The position numbers were made by a program, and so were the translations under genes. Below the pieces are notes generated by a model. The model was not told where the DNA came from. It ran no database searches and was given only the letters and a program-made list of their open reading frames with translations. This document shows, in pieces, positions 56,341-64,000 of a DNA stretch of 64,000 nt. Numbering within the stretch: the first letter of the stretch is position 1; every line of letters starts with the position of its first letter. Source of the stretch: Pegoplata infirma (taxonomy: Eukaryota > Arthropoda > Insecta > Diptera > Anthomyiidae); NCBI GenBank assembly GCA_963921195.1, contig OY992537.1:93330736-93394735 (forward strand). The letters run 5' to 3'.

Positions 56341-57336
56341 AAAAAATACCAGTTGAAACTTTTTTCATTTTATAATGTGTTCCACAAAATTCATATTTTA
56401 TACAATTATTAAAAAATATTTAAAACATCGGAATCCCGAAAATCTGAGGATTGAATATCAGAAATCCCAAGATTCTCCTAATCCCGATAATTCCGGTATT
56501 TCCGGAATCGGGTTTTTGAATATTCAATTGAAAAAACGTATTTATACATTTTCTTGTAAATCGCAGTGTACTTGTACATTGAGATGATGTAGTTAGAAGA
56601 TAAAATGCAAATATATGTAAACTCCTCTTCAAATTGAAGTGAGCTCCTACTGTTAAAGTGTATGGTTAGTTTGAAATACAGTAAAATCTTCTCAAGACTA
56701 AGAAAATTCGAAATATTATTTCTTTTAGTCGTTGATTGGCCTGGAAAAAGCCTTTTAAAAATTTTGTTAAAATCCACATAGGTCTTCCTGCAGGCCGATT
56801 TATATATTGTACCCCCAGTAGGTTTTTAGGTGAAAAATATAAAAAATTTCCAAAAATATTCGTCTATTAGTAGATTTTACTGTTTATGTAAAATGTTACA
56901 AAACAAAAGCATTTTTTAATGTTAAACCAAAGAGCAGGAAAAAAACTTGAATTGTTACAGCAGCTAACGGTCTGTTGGGGATCCTCCAATGGCCAGAAGT
57001 GATAATAAAAAAAAAACAATTGAATTAATGCCACTACAGGAAATGGCAGGCATATAAGGCTAGTTCCGTAAGTCAGAAATGGAAAAGAGTGTTTAATAAT
57101 TGAATAATTTTTTACAAGCACTAAACCCAATAAGCCATATCAAAATTTAAATGCAATTTTTAAGTATAAATCAAATGTAAATCAATTCTGATTTATACTT
57201 GAATAACACTTGAATTCAATAGCATTGGTACTACAACTTCATTTAAAATTAGCTTGAGCCATATTCGATTTTTAACCTGTGGCCCCTTCGATAAAAAATT
57301 TTAGTTTTTTAAAAAAATTTACCAAAAACTTTTTGG
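56341..57336. other. Unassigned; small CCGG palindrome cluster
   Basis: 56440-56520 has AATCCCGA, TTCCGGTATTTCCGGAA and TCGGGTT, a small palindromic patch. No element boundaries; nothing else seen. Confidence 0.5.
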
Positions 57337-57457
57337 CCTAATTTTGTAAAACTCAACGCGCCGCGTTGTCAAAATTTCAATATAATTTTTTGTTGTAACA
57401 AAAACAAATTACACAGAAATTTTGACAACGCGGCGCGTTGCGTTTTACAAAATTAGG
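57337..57457. mobile_element. Short palindromic element with CAACGCGCCGCGTTG arms
   Basis: CCTAATTTTGTAAAACTCAA then CGCGCCGCGTTGTCAAAATTTC-type sequence faces its inverse over about 42 bp. GC-rich arms in an AT-rich setting make a stable hairpin. Confidence 0.8.
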
Positions 57458-58149
57458 GCTAAACTTTAATATTTCTAATCGTTTTGTGTGGAACGATTAA
57501 TAATTATAACGCTATTTAAAAAAAAAATTACTTGCCAAAGTACACCAATATCATTATTAAAACATTATTCTGATTTAATATTTTGGGCAAGAGTACAAAA
57601 TTTGCGGACATTTTTGATGTGCTCATCCCTTTATATATCTTTCTTTCAGTTACTAAATGCCTATTTTCTTAACACTTTGTTTTTCATAGCAATTTTTACC
57701 ACATTTATGTCTGATTTGAATTTTGATTTGTAATTCAAATAATATGCAGAGATAGATAAACTATGTAAGTAATATCAAAATACATACATAATGAACAAAA
57801 AAATGTACACCCCTTCTTATACTGTTGCTACAAGTGACTTTGTTACTACAGAAAGGCAGCCATAATCGTACTCTAAACGTAAAACAACACCATTTACAAT
57901 TGTTTTTTTTTTTCAGAATTATTCAAATGTAGTAACTGGAAATAATTTGGAAAGAATATATAAGAACGTGGGTTGTTAGAGAAATATGGAGCTTAAATAT
58001 TTATGAGTGACAAAAAAAAGAAAGAACAATAAAAACAAGTAAAAACGTTTTTATGGCTGACTAAAGCTTCTTAGACATCTAAAATTATTGGGTTCCTTAT
58101 AAATTCTTAAGCACTAGAAAGATTTCGCTGAAATTCAATAGCAACCTTA
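57458..58149. other. Unassigned AT-rich stretch
   Basis: GGGCAAGAGTACAAAATTTG at 57585 recurs at 19785 and 33209 (inverse). Otherwise no ends or genes. Confidence 0.5.
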
Positions 58150-59491
58150 TACACGGTGAGCCTCAGCGATGTTTAGGTTGAACTTTAGTGTCGACGAAAA
58201 GTGTAAACGCAGTTCGATTTCTACAAGATTAAATTTCACATAACTGGTAACAGCGAAATCGTACCTGCTTGTATTCGCGAGATAACGCGAAATTAGTGTT
58301 TTTGTATTTTTTAAAATTTTGACATTAAAGTTTTTTAAATATTTTCAAAAACTGAGTATACAGTTTTAATTGTACTTATTTAAAGGTCACAAAACAGTAA
58401 ACATCAAAATGCTATCTTCTTTAGTTCGTGAGAAATCGCGAAATTTATTTTTTGCTGCTTTTGTTTTTGTTTTTTATCTTTTGAAAGGTTTCTTTAAATT
58501 TTCGTAAAAACATGGTATGCAGTTTTACTTGTGCTTGATCGAAGATCACATAGCTGTTGACATCGAAATTATAGGTGTTAAATTTCGCGAGATATCGCGT
58601 AATTATATATATTTTTTTTAGTATTTATTTGTATTTTAAAACCGGTTCTTTTGAAATAATAAAAAGAAGTGGTATTCAGTTTGATTTGAGCATGTTGGAA
58701 GAAAATAAAACTGCCCACAAAAAAATTATAGCTGCTCATTTTTGCGAGAAATAGCTGAAAACATGAAATGCAGTTTGACTTGCTGTTGATCAAAGGCGAT
58801 AAGGCTGTTAACATTTAAATTCTAGCTACTCAATTCTTCTAGATATCGCTAAAAAACTCGCTAAACTACTATTTATTCATTACTTCGTGTTATTTTTGGT
58901 TTGTAAAAACATTTCTTCAATAAACGACAAAAATGTGGTATGTAGTTTGAATTCGAGGGTATTAAAGATAACAAAACTGCAAGCATAAAAATTATAGATG
59001 ATCAATTTCCCGAGAACTTGCAAAATTACTGTTCAAGCTTTTATATTAATTAATTTATTTTTTCTTTAGTGTCTAAAATAAAGGAAAAAAATCAAGAAAC
59101 GACAAATATATTGTATGCAGTTTAAATTTTATGTAGTTAAAGGTGGTAAAACTGCTAAAATCAATATCTTTTTTCCAATTTTTAATTTTTTTTTTTAATT
59201 TTGCGATTTCTCGCGAAATTGGGTAGATATGATTTCGATGTTAACTGTTTTGTGACTTGTAAATAAATACAATTAAGTCTGCATACTCAGTTTTTGGAGA
59301 TATTTAAAAATTTCATTGTTAAAATTTTAGAAAATACAAAAACACTAATTTCGCGATATCTCGCAAATGCGAGCAGCTACGATGTCGCTGTTAACAGTTT
59401 TGTAACATTTAATCAAGTATAAATCGAACTGCGTTTACACTTTTCGTCGACACTAAAGTGCAACCTAAACTTCGTTGAGGCTCACCGTGTA
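58150..59491. mobile_element. Foldback element built of about 160-bp tandem units
   Basis: TACACGGTGAGCCTCAGCGA and its near inverse CTCACCGTGTA end the element, with TA outside. About six direct units (starting near 58235, 58387, 58548, 58707, 58800 and 58969) share ACTGTTAACATCAAAATTAT-like, TTTCGCGAGATATCGCG-like and TATGCAGTTTGACTTG motifs; at 59204 the motif order turns over to inverted units. One unit (58707) is only about 93 bp. No transposase. Confidence 0.8.
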
Positions 59492-59537
59492 TAGTAAGTC
59501 TTGTCGAAAAGATCACAAAAATGGCCATCAAACTTGC

Positions 59538-60610
59538 CAGACACCCTCAAATTTTAAAGTTATTGTCAAAAAACGTTTTTTTTTGGGGATTTTTCTCACT
59601 AAACCACGTGTAACTCAGAAACTTTTCAAAAGATTTTAAATTTTTTACCTTTTTAGGATAGAACTGTGTAAATTGGTCTATACATATAAGAAAGATATGA
59701 ATTGATTTTTTTTTAATAATATCTAATTTTTTATATTTTTTAAAAATTTTTCGAGTTTATCGAATTTTTTCTGCTATAGTTCGTTCAACAACCTTCATAT
59801 TTATAAATGTAATCTTAAAAAAAAAAAAATAAATTTTGAATACGATAAGCTTTATTCTGTAAAAATCTGATAATAATTTACAGAGTTGCGATTATTTTTT
59901 AAAAAAAGAAAATTGAGATTTTGCATGAAATCACTGTCGGATAACCAAGGCAACAAAAAAAAAACATCAAAACAGTTCAACTACCATAACTTTAAAGGTT
60001 TTTGTCCCGCTTAAACCGAACTTGACCTCGAAATTGCTCTATCGGCTTAAGTTTTCGAGATAACAAGATATGTTAAATATCTCAAAAACCTGGCGCAATA
60101 AAGAAATTTCAAGGCCGGATTCGGATTCAGCACGCCAAAAACCTTTGAAAGTATTATGCATGACCTCTTATGAAGATTTTTATTTGCCTGGGTAATCCGA
60201 ATATCGATTTCCAGCAAAATCTTAATTTTCTTTTTTAGAAAAATTATCAAAACTCTTGTTAATTGTTACTCGATGTTTTCATAATAAAGCTCATCGTATT
60301 CAGAATAAAATTTTCTTCAAGAAATCGTTTATAGAAATGAAGGTTGTTGAACAAACTATAGTAGAAAAATCCGATAAACTCGAAATATTAAAAAAAAAAT
60401 AACAAAAAAACTGGATATCATTGAAGAAATCAATACAAATCTTTCTTAAATGTGTAGGCAAATTTACACCCATAGAAGGCTCTATCCTTCTTCTATTCAA
60501 AACAGTTAAACATTTTAAAACCGGTTTAAAATTTTCTGAATTACACGAGGTTTAGTGAGAAAAGTAAAAAAAAGTCTTTTTACAGTAAATCTAAAATTTT
60601 AGGGTGTCTG
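59538..60610. mobile_element. Foldback element, TIR CAGACACCCT
   Basis: CAGACACCCTCAAATTTTAA at the left faces TCTAAAATTTTAGGGTGTCTG at the right; TTTAGTGAGAAAA, GGATAGA and TTGTTGAACAAACTATAG blocks are also inverted. The right end touches the TTAA of the piggyBac element. Confidence 0.75.
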
Positions 60611-60924
60611 TTTAACCTTTATGTCAACGGCAACATACCTGGGTATGTTTTGCGTTTTGAAAACGTTGTAACTCTGAACTGGATAATCGGATTGACTTTA
60701 TATTTTGTGATATCCTAGCCGAAACTGTTTTACGCAATGGTCCCAAGTTTGGTTAGGATTGAATCATTCGTTTGGAAGATAAAGACCATTTACAAAGTTG
60801 CACCCTTACGTCAACAGCATACATACCTGGGTATCTATAGTAAAACGCATGCAAATATAATGATAAATTTGAAAATGATAGTTTATTTTGAGTAAATTTT
60901 TGTAATTTTTTTTATTTTTATTAT

Positions 60925-61310
60925 TAGAGATGGGCACATGAGCAGATTAAAGTGTAATTCACGTGACTCACACGTGATCACGTGACTGAATTCAATTTTA
61001 CTCACGTTATTGTGAGTGGGGAAAAAATTGCGTGAGTGAGTGTGCGTGAGTAAGATTTTTGCGTGAGTGAGTGTGCGTGAGTAAGATTTTTGCGTGAGTG
61101 AGTGTGCGTGAGTCGATTTGTTTGCGTGAGTTTGCGTGATTTATTTTCTCTTCATATTTCCTTTTGTACCAAAAGTGTGTGTTTTATACAATTTACTCAC
61201 GTGATTGTGAGTGAGTGTGAGTAAAAATAATAACCTCGTGAATCAGTGTGCGTAATTCAAAAATTCCTGTCGTGTGTGTGAGTCAAAAATCACTCACGCG
61301 CCCATCTCTA
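60925..61310. mobile_element. GTGAGT-rich hAT-like MITE, complete
   Basis: TAGAGATGGGC and GCCCATCTCTA ends. The interior includes three direct copies of TTTTTGCGTGAGTGAGTGTG followed by CGTGAGT at 61020-61115. Flanks are AT-rich, so a target duplication cannot be judged. Confidence 0.8.
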
Positions 61311-61379
61311 ATTATTATTATATAATTATTATATAAATATTTGTAATTAAAATTATTAAAATTCAAATACATCTATCGC

Positions 61380-62190
61380 ATTGCGGCAAGTCTTTCAAAC
61401 GTACTGCCCACACTGGTTTGTAACATAATGTGCATGCTTTACGAGTAGGGCGTCATTTCGAGCAGATGTACCAATCCCCCTTTACTTTTAGGCGGCCCGT
61501 ACTATCACGGACATACGCATCATGTACTTCAGCATCGACAACTCGGATGGGCCTACCTGTAATGGCTTCAATGACCGTCATTCGCCGTTCGCTCCATTTC
61601 TGGCTTGCATAGTTGCTCGCTTAGCTGATGGAGAACATCCTACGGCGGCTTGTAGATTCATTTAGGTGAGTGTTGATGTCAAAGTTTGTTACGCATGGAC
61701 CAAAGTCAGCAACGTCCACAATATTATAAAACAAAGCCAATGCCATCTATTTGTGCTCCACTTGGAACTAAATTCGGATAAGCACTTGTCCATGTTTCAG
61801 CGCCAGCTTTGGTTTTGTTATAATACAATGTAAGCAACGGCTTCCTCTTAGAACCGGCCGTTTCTGTTGTCTAATGAGTAGTGGACAACATTACAACTGC
61901 TTTGTTTTTCTTGGACACGTACGAGCACATCTTTACTTGATTATTGAACCCAAACACTGATGATTCAGCCTCACGTCATTTGGGTCTGGCAAATGTTGCT
62001 GGTACGAATTTAAGCCTTTTGTTGCAAGTACCCAATATAGATAAATTGTTGTCTATCATCAAAGATTTTGCCAAGCTATAACTAGTGAAAAAGTTGCCAC
62101 ACACAATATTTCTTCTAATTCCACCAAAAAGTATGACACATAAATCATTTACTACTCTTTCGCCAACGTTTCGTTCACAATCAATCACGT
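61380..62190 (-). pseudogene. piggyBac transposase, C-terminal half, decayed
   Basis: Minus strand. From 62188: NIVCGNFFTSYSLAKSL and LSILGTCNKR, matching the VT.DNFFTS..LA..L...L..VGT.R.NKR block of piggyBac transposases (the catalytic D appears as G). Further on, after frameshifts and stops, KWSTNRWHWLCFIILW corresponds to the RRWP..LFY..LD block. Near 61460-61400 CSK, RPTRKACTLCYKPVWAV is the remnant of the C-terminal cysteine-rich zinc domain (C..C..R.TR..C..C...VC). The protein is therefore truncated at the N-terminus and broken by several stops; it cannot be functional. Confidence 0.85.
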
Positions 62191-62574
62191 GATTGTGAGT
62201 AAGCGTGAGTTAAAAAAAAATCTGCGTGACTGAGTCGAATTTTTGCGTGAGTTATTAGTGAGTGATTAATTTTTTTGCGTGATTTGATTTATTTTTTTTA
62301 AGGACTTTAGTTTTTTTCATTTCTTGAAAAAAAAATATTTTTTGGATTTTTTTTTTGAAAGAAAATTGTATAGCGTGAGCAAAGCTTGCGTGACTCTGGC
62401 CGTGAGCATAATTGAATCTGTTGTGAGTCAAACGTGAGTGTGTGTTATTTTTGTTTCAATCACGTGATTGTGATCGAAAGTGAGTTAAAAAAAAAATCTG
62501 CGTGAGTGATTCTATTAATGTTGACGTGAGCGTGAGTGAGTGTGAGTTAAAATCCACCCACACGCCCATCTCTA
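62183..62574. mobile_element. GTGAGT-rich hAT-like MITE, left end worn
   Basis: Ends at the right with CACGCCCATCTCTA; the left starts abruptly at AATCACGTGATTGTGAGTAA. Two CACGTGATTGTGA modules lie at 62185 and 62460, so it may be two overlapping copies. Confidence 0.7.
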
Positions 62575-62871
62575 ATCTAAAAAGCTTAAATCTTAATTAG
62601 ATATTAGCATTTTTATGCTAACGGCATGCCATTTCCCATACAAAACGTATGTACATACCCAGGTATGTTGCTGTTGACGTGCGTAAAGCGGTTCTGCTGT
62701 TGACATAAAGGTTAATGGGCATTTGTGTTATCTACTCGACAAAACCAACAACCTATACTATGTCAAAAGTATTTTTCCCCTGTAGCACAGTGTAATTAGT
62801 AAAGAAATGTGTGACTTCGAGCCGGAGTACTCTTTCTCAATCTTTAATTGACCTTAATCTGATACAAAATA

Positions 62872-63305
62872 TGAGGCATTCCACACCAAATGTCCAGCGA
62901 AAAAAAAACATGTGTACCGTAAACTTCTGAATAGGTTGGATAGCCCTATATGGAACTTAGAAAATTGCGTTTTTGGTTTTTAAATTTTTCAAAAACTGGG
63001 CTTAGGCGGCGTGGTCAAATATTGGAAAAATGGTAAAATTTGTCAATACAAAACTATATAAATGTAAATTTTTGACATTGTGGTGCATTCCGTTTTAATG
63101 TGATAAATATTTAATCAAGGCAATTTGCCACAAATTTTACCATTTTTCCAATATTTGACCACGCCTCCTAAGCCCAGTTTTTGAAAATTTGAAAAACCAA
63201 AAACGCAGTTTTCTTAGTTTCATATCGGGCTATCCAAACAACCTATTCAGAAATTTACGGGACACATGTTTTTCTGTAGCGGGACATTTGGTGTGGAATG
63301 CCTCA
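62872..63305. mobile_element. Palindromic element, TIR TGAGGCATTCC, TA-flanked
   Basis: TGAGGCATTCCACACCAAAT and its inverse at the right, TA on both sides. Arms of about 200 bp share TTCTGAATAGGTTG, GGATAGCCCTATATGGAAC-like and GCGTGGTCAAATATTGGAAA. The loop is short (about 63050-63085). It is the complete reference for the partial copies at 5932 and 23224. Confidence 0.9.
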
Positions 63306-64000
63306 TATGCCTATGTTAACTTTGATTAAATAGTGATAAATCGTAAAGAACTGAAAAAGGTCAACTTCGCCAGTACAAATCGACCCCTCCTAAAAATGAG
63401 TTTTGGTCGGTTAAAAAATTATGCGTATAATTAATTTTGGTTTTGAACAACATATTCAAATTTTATGATGATCAAAGGGTGACACTAGGGAGACTTTCCT
63501 TGTAGTGGAGGTTATAAAAATCAACTAGGCAAAGAATCTATTCAGGCAGAAATTGGCGATGGTTCCAAAATATAGCAATCTTTTTTGGCGGGTGTTTAAT
63601 TTCAAAAGTGATACTTGACGCCATTTTATAATTCACCTGCTGGTGAATAAACATTTTTCACCAACTGGTGAATAAAACGCACATACATAATTATTATCTT
63701 AATTTATAAAAATGTTTGTGCGGGGTACGTGTTACTAAAATTGGCGGAAATCTGACGACTTTTCCCCACCAGTTATAGATAACATAAAAATTGTTGTTAT
63801 TTTATTTTATATTATCTTCTTATATGAATTGTATTATTTTTATAATAATGTCGGTAAAGTGAAGTGCCCACTGTAGTTTATTTACCTATGTTCTAACGAC
63901 ATAGTTAAGTTATAATTGAATTGTTCACGCATTATAATATTTATATATATATATCTTCATAAATATTATTATTATAACAATGTTTTATTATAACTTCCCA
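63306..64000. other. Repeat fragments, then unassigned sequence
   Basis: 63355-63507 contains AAAAAGGTCAACTTCGCC and GGGTGACACTAGGGAGACTT plus TCCTTGTA, a partial Harbinger-like MITE. 63628-63690 has CACCTGCTGGTGAATAAAC and CACCAACTGGTGAATAAAAC, a cassette fragment. From 63700 on I see nothing. Confidence 0.6.

Larger units (their letters stand above)
60616..62711 (-). mobile_element. Degenerate piggyBac-family element, TTAA-flanked
   Basis: TTAA at 60612-60615 and 62712-62715; ends CCTTTATGTCAAC and GTTGACATAAAGG are inverted repeats. Subterminal ACATACCTGGGTATG-type palindromes with TCAACRGCA occur twice at the left (60620-60648 and 60808-60835) and once at the right. A decayed transposase lies on the minus strand inside. 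Two GTGAGT elements (60925-61310 and 62183-62574) are nested, so the original element was near 1.3 kb and already internally deleted. Confidence 0.9.

Noticed and set aside
56375..56632. Overlapping frames on both strands at a CCGGAA-rich patch
   Set aside because: The symmetry comes from the local palindromes; no protein family recognised.
61020..61115. CRISPR-like array of GCGTGAGTGAGTGTG repeats
   Set aside because: The repeats are directly adjacent with no unique spacers and occur inside a hAT-like MITE; the genome is eukaryotic.

Overview
This is AT-rich animal DNA with no convincing intact host gene. It reads as intergenic or intronic sequence from an insect, most likely a fly. The main reason is the abundance of mini-me/DINE-1-like repeats, which start TATACCC, carry a TA-rich tract and a (GTCY)n tract, and end near CTTGTTTT; such repeats are characteristic of Diptera. 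Most open frames are AT-rich or repeat-derived. Only three frames carry recognisable protein homology, and all three are broken transposon genes.

Layout. 1-9.1 kb: a hAT-like end, an A-rich ATTGATG array with its attached cassette, a GTGAGT-rich hAT-like MITE, and a chain of mini-me elements interrupted by foldback, pogo-like and Harbinger-like insertions. 9.1-24 kb: CACTC-ended MITEs flanked by TA, a long-TIR family with ends TGGGGCATTCCA, two tRNA-derived segments and an LTR-like 734-bp unit. 24.1-28.4 kb: a P-superfamily transposase exon broken up by three MITE copies, one of which also holds a mini-me. 30-36 kb: a CCCAGCAAAA element (5-bp target duplication), a 1.3-kb hAT element (8-bp duplication) and a TTAA-flanked MITE. 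36.9-43.8 kb: hairpins, a second copy of the 16-kb MITE and a 2.8-kb long-TIR element. 45-52 kb: more array/cassette/mini-me composites. 52.6-55.5 kb: a MITE carrying an intron-like remnant, another MITE and a LINE fragment. 55.5-63.3 kb: large foldbacks, then a degenerate piggyBac element with TTAA ends, a decayed transposase and two GTGAGT insertions, then a short palindromic element.

No gene network can be described. What the window records well is insertion order: paralogous empty sites date several insertions relative to each other. End positions are read by eye. Those with a target duplication are good to a few bases; the others are approximate. Family names rest on termini, target-site duplications and short protein motifs, not on database searches.
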